Assembly (NCBI GenBank): GCA_016218815.1 | Contig: JACRCX010000118.1 | Span: 1 to 55,694 of the forward strand | Source of the DNA: Deltaproteobacteria bacterium | GTDB taxonomy: Bacteria > Myxococcota_A > Polyangia > DRWM01 > JAAZOP01 | Direction of reading: 5' to 3' | Length of the DNA: 55,694 nt | Shown: in pieces, positions 1 through 8,272 of the stretch | Position numbering within the stretch: the stretch's first letter is position 1 | Layout of the letters: each line of letters starts with the position of its first letter | The notes under the pieces: generated by a model | Told to the model about the DNA's origin: nothing | The model's input: the letters and a program-made list of their open reading frames with translations, nothing else | Database searches by the model: none | Position numbers and translations under genes: made by a program

Positions 1-61
1 ACATCACGCCCCGCCAGAAAACACATAGCCCTCACCACCCCGGCGCGGCTTCGTCCAACCA

Positions 62-134
62 CGGTTTGCCGCACCGCGGCGCTCCTGCGAGCACGCAACC
101 GCACCGCTCTGCCACCACGCGCTGCGGCAAACCG
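62..134. repeat. Inverted repeat, 12-bp arms
   Basis: The arm cggtttgccgca (62-73) and its exact reverse complement tgcggcaaaccg (123-134) are separated by 49 bases. The pair lies downstream of the PLP-enzyme gene, which reads leftward and ends at 227. The loop is long for an intrinsic terminator and there is no T-run. It may be a transcript-end structure or a decayed repeat. The remaining sequence from 1 to 226 shows no supportable gene. Confidence 0.4.
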
Positions 135-226
135 CATCTAGTTAGCCGGTTCGCGAGCGGGTGGCAAGGGGGGGCAAGAGCGGTGGAGCCGTGGAGCGGC
201 AGAGCGTTGGAGGGGTGGGCGCGCGG

Positions 227-1711
227 TCAGCGGCGGCCGATGATCGGGGAGGATGCGCCGCCGGAGGAGTACTCGCCGCCGGGGACCTGGACGGAGTGGG
301 GGGAGCCGATGGCGGCGAGGGCCTGGTCGAGGTCGGCGATGACGTCGGCGGGATGCTCGCAGCCGACGCAGAGGCGGATCAGGTTGGGCGGGACGTCGGC
401 CATCTTCCGCGCCTCCTCGCCCTGCTGCTGGTGGGTCGAGATGGCGGGGATAGTGGCGACGGACTTGACGCGGCCGAGGTCGGTGGCGCGCCAGATGCGC
501 TGGAAGGCGTCGAAGGTGCGACGGGCGGCGTCCGCGCCGTCCTTGAGCCGGAAGCTCATCAGGTGCCCATAGCGGTTGACCGGCCTGCCGTAGGCGTCGT
601 CGTGCTCCGCGTCGGCCAGCCACATGTACCTGCTCGCCAGCGCGTGCAGCGGGTGGGAGCCCAGGCCGAGGTAGTCGACCTGCTCGATTCGAGGATGGCC
701 GGCCAGGAAGCGGGCGACGTCCATCGTCGCGCGGCTGACCTTGTCCATGCGGGTGCGCAGCGTGCGCACATCGTTCAGGGCGAGGATGCAATTCATGGGC
801 GACAGGTTGGGGCCCAGGTCGCGCTGGGGCCACAGTTTGAGCCAGGTGGCGAAGTCGCCGCACATCTCCGCGGAGGCGCACTTGCAGACCATGTCCTTGC
901 GGGCGATCACGGCGCCCGCGATGGCGAAGCCCGAGGCGGCGAGCGACTTGGTCACCGACTGGATCACCACGTCGGCGCCGTGCTGCAGGGGGCGCAGCAG
1001 GGCGGGCGTCGCCACCGTCGCGTCGACGATCAGCGGGGCGCCCTTGGCGTGGGCCAGGTCCGCGACCTTGCGCATGTCGAAGCACGACTGCGCCGGGTTG
1101 CTGGGGAACTCGCCGTAGACGAACCGCGTGTTGTCGTCGATCTTCGATTCCCACTCGCTGAGGTCGGTCGGGTCGCGCACCCACCGGCATTCGACCCCGC
1201 GCTCCGGCCACCGCACGTTGAAGAGCTGGAACGTGCCGCCGTAGACCCGGCAGGAGGAGACGAAGTTGATCGGCTTCCCCCGGCTCCGCGGGTCGACGCA
1301 CAGCAGCGCCTCCGTCGCCATCATCGCCGCGCCCATGCCCGACGAGGTCACCGTGCACGACGCGTCCCCGTCGAAGCCGTACGCCTCCAGCAGCGCCAGC
1401 GTCCCCTCCAGGTAGTACATCGACGGGTTCGCGATGCGCGAGTAGCACCACGTCGGAACCCGGTACGACAGCGCCGCCTCCAGCTCGTCCGCGTCCCGGT
1501 AGCCCTGCGACGTGCTCATGTAGATCGGCTCGACGATCGAGCCCTGGTTGAAGTCGAGCGCCTCCTGCAGCGAGTAGATGCCGTGGACCGCGATCGTGTC
1601 GAAACGGCACTGGCGCATCCGCTCGCGCGATGCGGCGCGGTCGGCGATGGATCGAGCGCCCGCGTCGATGTAGCGAGTCACGCCGTCTTTCGGCTGGTCA
1701 GGCATCCCCAT
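227..1711 (-). CDS. Cys/Met metabolism PLP-dependent enzyme (trans-sulfuration family)
   Basis: This is a 494-residue fold-type I PLP enzyme of the cystathionine gamma-synthase / O-acylhomoserine sulfhydrylase family. Visible features are the substrate/phosphate-binding segment CYSRIANPS, the SSGMGA turn, and the PLP-lysine motif SVTKSLAASG with the Schiff-base Lys near residue 255. It is longer than the usual 380-430 residues, with an extended N-terminus and C-terminus. The start at 1711 has GGAGG seven bases upstream; an in-frame upstream ATG at 1759 lacks such a site. The exact reaction (sulfhydrylase, gamma-lyase or gamma-synthase) cannot be fixed from sequence. metX and metW, 16 kb away, would supply acetylhomoserine if this is the sulfhydrylase. 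It is transcribed divergently from the unknown gene at 1843. Confidence 0.85.
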   Translation of the reverse strand: MGMPDQPKDGVTRYIDAGARSIADRAASRERMRQCRFDTIAVHGIYSLQEALDFNQGSIVEPIYMSTSQGYRDADELEAALSYRVPTWCYSRIANPSMYYLEGTLALLEAYGFDGDASCTVTSSGMGAAMMATEALLCVDPRSRGKPINFVSSCRVYGGTFQLFNVRWPERGVECRWVRDPTDLSEWESKIDDNTRFVYGEFPSNPAQSCFDMRKVADLAHAKGAPLIVDATVATPALLRPLQHGADVVIQSVTKSLAASGFAIAGAVIARKDMVCKCASAEMCGDFATWLKLWPQRDLGPNLSPMNCILALNDVRTLRTRMDKVSRATMDVARFLAGHPRIEQVDYLGLGSHPLHALASRYMWLADAEHDDAYGRPVNRYGHLMSFRLKDGADAARRTFDAFQRIWRATDLGRVKSVATIPAISTHQQQGEEARKMADVPPNLIRLCVGCEHPADVIADLDQALAAIGSPHSVQVPGGEYSSGGASSPIIGRR

Positions 1712-1842
1712 GTCGGACCTCCGTGTTCGTCCCGGCCGGAACCGATCCGGCGCCCCCACGCTGTCGTGTGCCGACTATGCACCCGGTCCGGGCTTGCGCT
1801 CAACCCCGAATCCGTGCGACGGGAAGGCCGAGGGAGGCGACG

Positions 1843-3168
1843 ATGGGCGAACCGCGCAGGACGACCGGATCGCGACGACCGGGCGCGCGACCGGCGAGGA
1901 AGGACGACTTGAGGCATAGGCTGCGCATCGCGCCGGAACGGTGGCGCGAGCTGAACGAGTTCCTCGTCGATCCGGCCAACGCCGTGCTCGGACGCGTGGT
2001 GGAGCTGGTCGAGCGCTTCGGCGGCCCCGACGCGATCAACCGCAAGCACGTCGCGGCGAGGAGGCTGCCGAACCTCCTGCGACGGCTCGAGGACGAGCAG
2101 TCGCCCTATCGCGCCGACCTGGACTGGCTGGCGGCCCGGAAAGCGGAGGGCGCGTTCGTGCCGCTGGCCGAATACCGCGCCCGGGTGCTCGGAACCGCGG
2201 CGGTGCGGGCCCGCGTGACCCGCCGTTCGGCCGTGACGCTCGAGATCAGCGCGCTCCAGTTCTTCCCGTGGTTGATCGCCGAATCCCGCCGGGCGATCGA
2301 ACGCCGCGAGCTGATGCCCGGGCGCTACATCCGTGTGCGCTGCATGAAGGAGCAGGCCGCCGACCAGGGCGACCTGCCGGCCGTCGTCGCCGCCACGCAG
2401 CTCCTCGGCGCTTCCTGCGTCGAGACCCTCGATACCAAGGGCACCGACGGCTCCAACGTCCACCTCGGCGGCCCCGCCACGATCACCGGCTACTTCGGCG
2501 GCGTCGGCCAGCCCAACGACCACGCGCTCGCCTGGGCCGAGGAATTCCTCCACTACTACACCGAGTACGGCGTTTCGCAGGCGCTCAACGTCAACGCCGG
2601 CACCATCCTGGTCGCCTACCTCCTCTACAAGCTCGGCGTCGATGCCACCTTCAAGATCTCCGTCTTCATGGGCAATGACAACCCGTACTCCGTCCTCTGG
2701 ACCCTGCTCGCCGCCCGGCTCTTCGCCCGCCCCGACGGCTCGACGCCGCTGGCCGGCTTCAACTTCGCCAACTCGGTCAACAACGAGACGATCCGCCTCG
2801 CTTCCGACGTCCGCCGCGCCCTCGGCCTCGAGAAGGCCGTGCGCTTCGAACACCACATCGTCGAGACCTGGAAATCGATCGTCGTCCAGCCGTACGACCG
2901 GCTCGACGAGCTGGTGGAGCTGGCGGCCGACGTGCCGAACATCTCGGCCAAGCACGAGGGCGGCGTGCCGGCGGTGGAGAAGGACCTGGCCCACCCGTCC
3001 GACATTCTCGACTACTTCCTGCCCAAGGCGGAGATCGAGCGGCAGGGCCTGATGCCGGCGCTGGAGCGCAACTACCTCGAGAAGCACGCGGCCGTGAACC
3101 GCACGGCCGAAGCGCTGACGCGCGCGGGAATCGCAGTCGTCGCCGCCGCGGTGCACGGAGGACGCTGA
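1843..3168 (+). CDS. Conserved-looking protein of unknown function, coupled to an SDR
   Basis: The protein has 441 residues and I do not recognise its family. The first ~35 residues are basic and probably disordered. The rest has alternating hydrophobic strands and helices with Gly/Asn-rich turns (DTKGTDGSNVHLGG, TGYFGGVGQPND, NVNAGT, FMGNDNPYS, NFANSVNNETI), compatible with a soluble cytosolic alpha/beta or TIM-barrel enzyme. No signal peptide or membrane segment is seen. The ATG at 1843 is preceded by GGGAGG, and the same frame stays open upstream without a better start. Its stop overlaps the start of the next gene by one base (TGATG), so the two are probably co-translated and may act on one substrate. 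Codon use matches its neighbours. Confidence 0.8.
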   Translation: MGEPRRTTGSRRPGARPARKDDLRHRLRIAPERWRELNEFLVDPANAVLGRVVELVERFGGPDAINRKHVAARRLPNLLRRLEDEQSPYRADLDWLAARKAEGAFVPLAEYRARVLGTAAVRARVTRRSAVTLEISALQFFPWLIAESRRAIERRELMPGRYIRVRCMKEQAADQGDLPAVVAATQLLGASCVETLDTKGTDGSNVHLGGPATITGYFGGVGQPNDHALAWAEEFLHYYTEYGVSQALNVNAGTILVAYLLYKLGVDATFKISVFMGNDNPYSVLWTLLAARLFARPDGSTPLAGFNFANSVNNETIRLASDVRRALGLEKAVRFEHHIVETWKSIVVQPYDRLDELVELAADVPNISAKHEGGVPAVEKDLAHPSDILDYFLPKAEIERQGLMPALERNYLEKHAAVNRTAEALTRAGIAVVAAAVHGGR

Positions 3169-3941
3169 TGGATCTCGGGCTGACGGGACGGGTGGCGCTG
3201 GTTTGCGGCGCCTCGAAAGGGTTGGGCCGCGCGTGCGCGGCGTCGCTCGTGCGCGAAGGCGCGCGCGTGGCGATCTGCGCCCGCACGAAGGAGACGCTGG
3301 AGACGACGGGACGGGAGCTCGGCGCGGAGGCGATCGTCGCGGACGTGGCGCGGGACGCCGATCGCGAGCGGCTGGTGGCGGAGACCGAGCGCCGGCTGGG
3401 ACCGGTCGACATCCTGGTCAACAACGCCGGCGGACCGCCGCCCGGGCCGTTCGAGGCGCACTCGATGGAGACGTGGCGCCAGGCGATCGAGACCAGCTTC
3501 CTCTCCGCCGTCGACCTGACGCGGCGGGTGCTGCCGGGGATGCGCGCCCGGAAGCGCGGGCGCGTGATCAGCCTCACGTCGTACGGCGCGCTGGAGTCCA
3601 TCCCGGGCCTGATGCTCTCCTCGTCGATCCGCCCCGCCGTGCTGGCGTGGACCAGGACGACGGCGCGCGAGGTCGGCGCGGACGGCGTGGGGCTGGTCGC
3701 GGTCTGCCAGGGGCTCTTCCTCACCGACCGCATGCGCAAGCTGATCGACGTCCGGGCCCGCGACCAGCAGGTGGCGTCGGAGGAGGCGCTGCGGCGCTGG
3801 GTCGCCGAGGTCCCGATGGGCAGGATGGGGGATCCGGCCGAGCTGGGCGATCTGGTGGCGTTCCTCGCGTCGCCCCGCGCGGCCTACATCACGGGCGAGG
3901 CGATCGCCATCGACGGCGGCGTGCTGCGACGGATCCTGTAG
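3168..3941 (+). CDS. Short-chain dehydrogenase/reductase with atypical active site
   Basis: This 257-residue Rossmann-fold SDR has the cofactor motif GASKGLG near residue 14, the structural motif VNNAGG near 85 and a C-terminal ITGEAIAIDGG typical of FabG-like proteins. The usual Tyr-x3-Lys pair is absent: where YSASKAG is expected the protein reads LSSSIRPA, so Tyr is Ser and Lys is Arg. The NNAGGPPPG segment and this SxxxR variant recur, as far as I recall, in a real SDR subgroup, so it need not be a dead enzyme. A lack of the catalytic Tyr makes ordinary alcohol/ketone redox doubtful. It overlaps the upstream unknown gene by one base. Confidence 0.88.
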   Translation: MDLGLTGRVALVCGASKGLGRACAASLVREGARVAICARTKETLETTGRELGAEAIVADVARDADRERLVAETERRLGPVDILVNNAGGPPPGPFEAHSMETWRQAIETSFLSAVDLTRRVLPGMRARKRGRVISLTSYGALESIPGLMLSSSIRPAVLAWTRTTAREVGADGVGLVAVCQGLFLTDRMRKLIDVRARDQQVASEEALRRWVAEVPMGRMGDPAELGDLVAFLASPRAAYITGEAIAIDGGVLRRIL

Positions 3942-3954
3942 TCGACGGCGCCGC

Positions 3955-4350
3955 TCACACCGCGACCGGCAGCCATTCCTCCCACCCCTCGCGCAGGAGG
4001 CGGCGCACGACGTAGTCGAGCGCCTCCACGGGGCGGGGCACCAGCTCGTCGATGATGCGGTCCTGGAGCGCGTGGTGGGCGCCGATCGGCGTTTCCGTGC
4101 CCGACACCAGCACCGTGCGGACCCGCGGTCGGCGCCGGCGCACTTCGGCGAGCAGGGCCACGCCGTCCAGGTCGGGCAGGTCGAGGTCGGCGACGATCAG
4201 CGACGGCGTCTCGCGCTCGAGCGCCGCGAGCGCGGAGCGGGCATCCCCGAAGAGCCGGAACGAGCGCTTCGGGTGCATCAGGCGCATCCACAGCGCATGC
4301 CGCGACAGCGGGCGCTCATCGACGATGTAGATGACGGCGTTCTCGAGCAT
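3955..4350 (-). CDS. Stand-alone response-regulator receiver domain
   Basis: This 131-residue protein consists only of a CheY-like receiver domain. The phospho-acceptor is Asp55 in VADLDLPDLDG, the acidic pair is DE at residues 11-12, and the conserved Ser/Thr region is VSGTE near residue 87. The conserved Lys of the K-P motif is replaced by Arg (VPRPVE). No DNA-binding or enzymatic output domain follows. The ATG at 4350 is chosen because the sequence upstream does not look like receiver-domain sequence and GAGGAA lies nearby. No histidine kinase is adjacent. The gene converges on the SDR gene with a 13-base gap. Confidence 0.82.
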   Translation of the reverse strand: MLENAVIYIVDERPLSRHALWMRLMHPKRSFRLFGDARSALAALERETPSLIVADLDLPDLDGVALLAEVRRRRPRVRTVLVSGTETPIGAHHALQDRIIDELVPRPVEALDYVVRRLLREGWEEWLPVAV

Positions 4351-4449
4351 CCGGACGTTCCTCGCGTTGCCGGCGTGCGGCCTTCCCGCACCGTCCCGCA
4401 TCGCACCGTTGGTTGCGCGCAGGGGTGTCGAGCTTCAAACGGACGGCCG

Positions 4450-5202
4450 TCAACCGTGGTGCGACGGGTCGATCTCGGGCGTGACGAAGTGGCAGAACTT
4501 GCGTGTGCGCGCCAGGAACCTCCGCATCAACGCGCAAGTCGCCTCGCGCTGGGCGTCACTTTGGCGCTCCAGCTCCGCGACGACGGCCGGGCGATCGAGG
4601 CGCCCGACGATCGAGTCGTCGAACGCGCCCGGTTCGGCGAGCCAGTCGCCGAAGGCCGCCGGCGTGACCTCGGGGTGCGGGAGGATGCCCCAGGCGGTGT
4701 CGACCAGGCGGAACGCGGCGGGCTCCTCCTCCGTGCCCGCCAGCAGCACGGCCCGGGGGGGGAGCGCCAGCGACCGCCCCGGCCACAAGGCCACTGGCAG
4801 CGACTCGCGCCCGCCGAGCACGGGATCGCCGCGTCCGGCCGCGTTGAGCGGAAGCTCGCGGAAACCGATCGCGGTCGTGCCGGGCTGCGTGACGCGGCCG
4901 AGCATGGCGCGCGCGAGAAGCAGCGCGCCGTCGCCGATGCCCAGGTACGGGATGCCCAGGCCGACCGCGGTTCGCACGAAGGCCAGTTCGGCGCGCAGGA
5001 GCGGGCTCCGGTCCGCCGGGTCCATCCCGGCCAGCGACCGGCCCACGATCACGATGCCGCTGCACGCCAGCGCGACCGGGAAGTCGTCGGGCGAGCGGAT
5101 GGTGCACAGGCGGAAGGGATCCGGCCCGTCGCGCACCACGTCGAGCAGCCAGCCCGGGCCCACGTCGTCGCGGTGCTTGAAGATGTGCAGCTCGGGCGTC
5201 AT
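4450..5202 (-). CDS. Class I glutamine amidotransferase-like protein lacking the catalytic Cys
   Basis: The 250-residue protein has the class I GATase layout. A nucleophile-elbow-like segment lies at residues 86-94 (YLGIGDGAL) and a His-Pro-Glu motif at 176-178 (ILPHPEV). In active members the elbow reads G-I-C-x-G; here the Cys position is Gly90, while the HPE pair is kept. The fold is therefore probably retained but glutamine hydrolysis is not expected. A C-terminal helical tail rich in Arg/Lys follows. It lies on the same strand as the receiver-domain gene, about 100 bases upstream of it, so the two could share a transcript. It may be a binding or regulatory paralogue of GMP-synthase-like amidotransferases. 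Confidence 0.7.
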   Translation of the reverse strand: MTPELHIFKHRDDVGPGWLLDVVRDGPDPFRLCTIRSPDDFPVALACSGIVIVGRSLAGMDPADRSPLLRAELAFVRTAVGLGIPYLGIGDGALLLARAMLGRVTQPGTTAIGFRELPLNAAGRGDPVLGGRESLPVALWPGRSLALPPRAVLLAGTEEEPAAFRLVDTAWGILPHPEVTPAAFGDWLAEPGAFDDSIVGRLDRPAVVAELERQSDAQREATCALMRRFLARTRKFCHFVTPEIDPSHHG

Positions 5203-5342
5203 GGAGCACCGTTCAACGCGAAGCCGCGCAGCAAGTCAAGTCGCATCGGGATGAATCGGCGTCGCACGCGGATCGCCCCGGCCGGGCGCCGGTGGGGAAC
5301 GGAACTGGCGGCCTCGGGAACGCCGTGGTAGGCGTCGGGACG

Positions 5343-6446
5343 ATGGGGATTTCACGCGCCTGGGTCGTCGCCGCCGGGTGCCTCGTGCTGGCGACGGGCG
5401 CCGTCTCGGCGGGCTGCGTGCGGGGGAGGGCGTCGGGGGACGTCGGGGACGCCGCCGCGGCCCCGCCGGTTCGCGCGGCGCAGCTCGCCGGGGCTGCGGC
5501 GGGCGCCGCCGCATCGGCTCCGGGCCCGGCGACCGACGGCGATGTCTGTCCGGTCTGGACGCCGGGGCCGGGCTTCAAGGAACGGGCGCCCCAGGACGAG
5601 GCGTCGGCGGCGGGGCAGGGGACGCCGGCGACCGAGGACGGCCGGCTGGTCGTCGTGTCGTACAACCTGTGGGAGCTGTACGACGGGCGGGACGGGGACT
5701 CCTACCTGGGTCGGGACGACCACCCGGAGTGGGAGAAGCTCGACGAGGCGCATGCGTCACGCCGCGTCGCGGCGCTCGCGGCGCCGCTGTCCGGCCTGGC
5801 GGCCGACGTGTTCGTGTTCCAGGAGGTGGAGGACGCCGGGCTTGCGTGCGCCGTCGCCCACGCGGCAGACCCGGCGTCGTCCTGGAATTGCTGGGCGGGG
5901 AACTGGGCGCACGAGCCGCATCCGCAGAATGTCGCCGTCGCCGCCCGCATCCCCGGCGCCGCCGTCCAGCTCAATCCCGGCCGCGGAATGGGTCAGCGCG
6001 GCGTGCTGGAGTTCGCCCCGGAGGGCGCGGCGGTGCGCATCGCCGCGGTGCACCTGAAGTCGAGCGTCGGCGCGGCCGGAGCGCGCGATTGCGGGAACGC
6101 CGCGAAACGCATGGCCGTGGCCTGGGGCCTGCGACAGCGGCAGGAGTCCCTCGCGGGTCCCGCGTACCTGATCGTCGGGGACTTCAACGTCGACCCGGCC
6201 GACCCGGCCAAGATCGGTTACGACCGCACCGACGACATCCTGGCGGAGGCGGGGGATGAGGATCTGCTGTCGCGGTTCCCGGCCGAGGCGGCGGCCGGCG
6301 GGGGCCGCTACCGGACGATCATCGACCGCGCGTTCCTGCGCCCCGGCGCGGGCGTCGTCGTCGACGACCTACGGTTCCTGGATGCGCCGACCGGTGGCTG
6401 GGCCTCCGACCACCGGCCTCTCGTCGTCGTCCTCCGCAGCGAGTAG
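5343..6446 (+). CDS. Endonuclease/exonuclease/phosphatase-family lipoprotein
   Basis: This 367-residue protein starts with a hydrophobic signal ending in a lipobox (AVSAGC), so it is probably a lipoprotein. A low-complexity Ala/Gly linker follows. The EEP fold is shown by VVSYNLWELYDG, the metal-binding Glu in VFQEVED, AAVHLKSS, the Asp/Asn pair in VGDFNVDP and the C-terminal SDHRP. Family members cleave phosphodiester or phosphomonoester bonds with Mg2+; the substrate (nucleic acid, sphingomyelin, inositol phosphate) cannot be read from sequence. The ATG at 5343 is preferred because it begins the signal peptide, although no strong ribosome site precedes it. Confidence 0.85.
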   Translation: MGISRAWVVAAGCLVLATGAVSAGCVRGRASGDVGDAAAAPPVRAAQLAGAAAGAAASAPGPATDGDVCPVWTPGPGFKERAPQDEASAAGQGTPATEDGRLVVVSYNLWELYDGRDGDSYLGRDDHPEWEKLDEAHASRRVAALAAPLSGLAADVFVFQEVEDAGLACAVAHAADPASSWNCWAGNWAHEPHPQNVAVAARIPGAAVQLNPGRGMGQRGVLEFAPEGAAVRIAAVHLKSSVGAAGARDCGNAAKRMAVAWGLRQRQESLAGPAYLIVGDFNVDPADPAKIGYDRTDDILAEAGDEDLLSRFPAEAAAGGGRYRTIIDRAFLRPGAGVVVDDLRFLDAPTGGWASDHRPLVVVLRSE

Positions 6447-6473
6447 CCGCACGCCGCCGTCCCCGAGCGCCCC

Positions 6474-6520
6474 GACCGACAACTCGCCCCGAACGACCAA
6501 CCAGCAACCAACAACTCCCC
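6474..6520 (+). repeat. Dispersed AACAAC-type repeat, copy A
   Basis: This intergenic element contains accgacaactcgcccc followed by gaccaaccagcaacc and caacaactcccc. It has the same two-block layout as copies at 26315-26365 and 54405-54452 (both reversed) and 44874-44923. It is the most divergent of the four. It sits between the EEP lipoprotein and the pterin dehydratase gene. Confidence 0.55.
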
Positions 6521-6602
6521 GCCTTGCCTTCCGCGCCGCCGTGGCTAGATCCATCTCCACTCGCCCCGGCGGAGTCGCCGGCGGCGGGGAGGAGGAACGG
6601 GA

Positions 6603-6938
6603 ATGGGCCTTTCGTCGAAGAAATGCGTGCCGTGCACTCGTGGCGCACCGGCGATGGAGCGCGAACAAGCGGTGAAGCAGCTGGAGGAGGCGCCGGGCTG
6701 GGAGCTGTCCGCGGACGGGAAGAAGATCAGCCGCAAGTTCTCGTTCCCCGACTTCGCCCGTGCGATGTCGTTCGTGGGGCGGGTTGGGGAGCTGGCCGAG
6801 CAGGAGGGGCACCACCCGGACATCGCGTTCGGCTGGGGCTACTGCACGGTGACGTTCTGGACGCACAAGATCGGCGGGCTCCACGAGAACGACTTCATCA
6901 TGGCGGCGAAGGTCGGCGAGGCGTTCGAGCGGAAGTAG
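6603..6938 (+). CDS. phhB: 4a-hydroxytetrahydrobiopterin dehydratase (pterin-4a-carbinolamine dehydratase)
   Basis: At 111 residues it matches the family length. The PCD signature is clear: EGHHPDIAFGWGYCTVTFWT (residues 68-87) with the paired His, and the N-terminal KCVPC segment seen in many bacterial homologues. It dehydrates 4a-hydroxytetrahydrobiopterin formed by aromatic amino acid hydroxylases in the cytosol; a dimerisation-cofactor role is also known in the family. The ATG at 6603 is preceded by GGAGGAACGGG and gives the full conserved N-terminus. No phenylalanine hydroxylase is adjacent. Confidence 0.93.
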   Translation: MGLSSKKCVPCTRGAPAMEREQAVKQLEEAPGWELSADGKKISRKFSFPDFARAMSFVGRVGELAEQEGHHPDIAFGWGYCTVTFWTHKIGGLHENDFIMAAKVGEAFERK

Positions 6939-6988
6939 GGCAGGCGGGGGGCAGCGTCAGGCACGGGCCGGCCACGGTGCGGCTGTGG

Positions 6989-8191
6989 CTACGGGCCGAC
7001 GAGGTACAGCCGTTCCTGGGGGCGCGAGAGCCATTGGACGCCGTCGGGGTCGACCGCCACGATGTCCTCGCACGTCGCGATGCCGTGGCCCTCGACGGGC
7101 AGCCGCGGCTCCAGCGTGTAGCACTGACCCGCCTCGACCGGCATCTCCGGCAGTCGGCCGTAGCGCTCCCATCGCGGACAGAGGAGGCCGGCGCCGTCGT
7201 GGGCCGTGCGACCGATCTGGTGTCCCAGGGCGTGGGGGTACTCGGGGTAGCCGCGGCCCGTGATGTACGACCGCGCCACGGCATCGACGTCGCCACCCTT
7301 GACGCCCGGCCTGAGGAACCGGGCCGCGGCGCGGATCGACTCCAGGATGGTCTGGAAGCCGCGCTGCACGGCGTCGGGCGCGACCGTCTCCCCGGGACGG
7401 AGGAAGTACCAGGTCCGCTGCAGGTCCGAGCAGTAGTCATCCTTTCGCACGCCGAAATCGACGTTCATGATGTGCCCGGGCCGGATCTCGCGATCCGTCG
7501 GACCGGCATGCGCCCCGGCCGACTCGGGACCGGTGAACACCCCCGGACAGTGCTCGGGCTCCCACGCCAGGCCGAGGCCCGGCACCTTGGCCATCTCCTC
7601 GCGGATCATCGCGCCGACCTGCTTCTCGGTGAGCCCGGCGCGCAGCCTTGCCGTCACGCGATCGAAGATCCCCAGCGTGACCTCGCACGCGGCGCGGATT
7701 CGCCCCCGCTCGGCCGCCGACTTCCGGCCCCGCAACACGGAGACGATCTTTTCGCTCGACTCCAGGCGCTCCGCGTACGGCGTGCCGGCGAGCGCCTTGA
7801 CCAGCGTGAGATACATGCCGTGGGTGAGCCCGTCGGAGATCGTGTCGTCGACGGAGTAGTTGATCGCGATCCGCCGCGGGTCGAGCCGCCGCAGGACCTG
7901 GCACAGGTCCTCCGTGATGCCTCCCACGTAGCCGATGACCTCCCGGTAGTGCCCGTGCAGCTCCTGGTTGGGCTTGTCGAGGCTCCCGACGATGGCGATC
8001 CGCTCGCCGCCGGCGGTGACCAGGAACGCCGACTGCCACGTCACGTTGGGACCGACGGCCAGGTCGAAACACGGGTCGTGCAGCGTCGCGCTCTCGCGCG
8101 CGAAGATCAGCCAGGCATCGATGCCCAGATCCTTGAGGATCGTCGGGACCTGCGCCAGCTTCTCGTCCACCATCGGGTCGCCGATGCTCAT
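6989..8191 (-). CDS. M24 family metallopeptidase (Xaa-Pro aminopeptidase-like)
   Basis: This 400-residue protein combines a creatinase-type N-terminal domain with a pita-bread C-terminal catalytic domain. Dinuclear metal ligands are visible in order: Asp in VDFGV, Asp in YCSDLQ, His in HALGHQIG, Glu in TLEPR and Glu in CEDIV. The substrate His may be that in EGHGIA. It is cytosolic (no signal peptide) and would remove N-terminal residues preceding proline from peptides, although some M24 homologues have other substrates. The start at 8191 is backed by GGAGGGAG upstream. It converges with the pterin dehydratase gene. Confidence 0.9.
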   Translation of the reverse strand: MSIGDPMVDEKLAQVPTILKDLGIDAWLIFARESATLHDPCFDLAVGPNVTWQSAFLVTAGGERIAIVGSLDKPNQELHGHYREVIGYVGGITEDLCQVLRRLDPRRIAINYSVDDTISDGLTHGMYLTLVKALAGTPYAERLESSEKIVSVLRGRKSAAERGRIRAACEVTLGIFDRVTARLRAGLTEKQVGAMIREEMAKVPGLGLAWEPEHCPGVFTGPESAGAHAGPTDREIRPGHIMNVDFGVRKDDYCSDLQRTWYFLRPGETVAPDAVQRGFQTILESIRAAARFLRPGVKGGDVDAVARSYITGRGYPEYPHALGHQIGRTAHDGAGLLCPRWERYGRLPEMPVEAGQCYTLEPRLPVEGHGIATCEDIVAVDPDGVQWLSRPQERLYLVGP

Positions 8192-8272
8192 GGTCGCTCT
8201 CCCTCCGCCGTACCCCCCGGAGCCGACCGGGACCTTAGTCGCAGCACGGCCGCGAGGGAAGGGCCACGGGAA

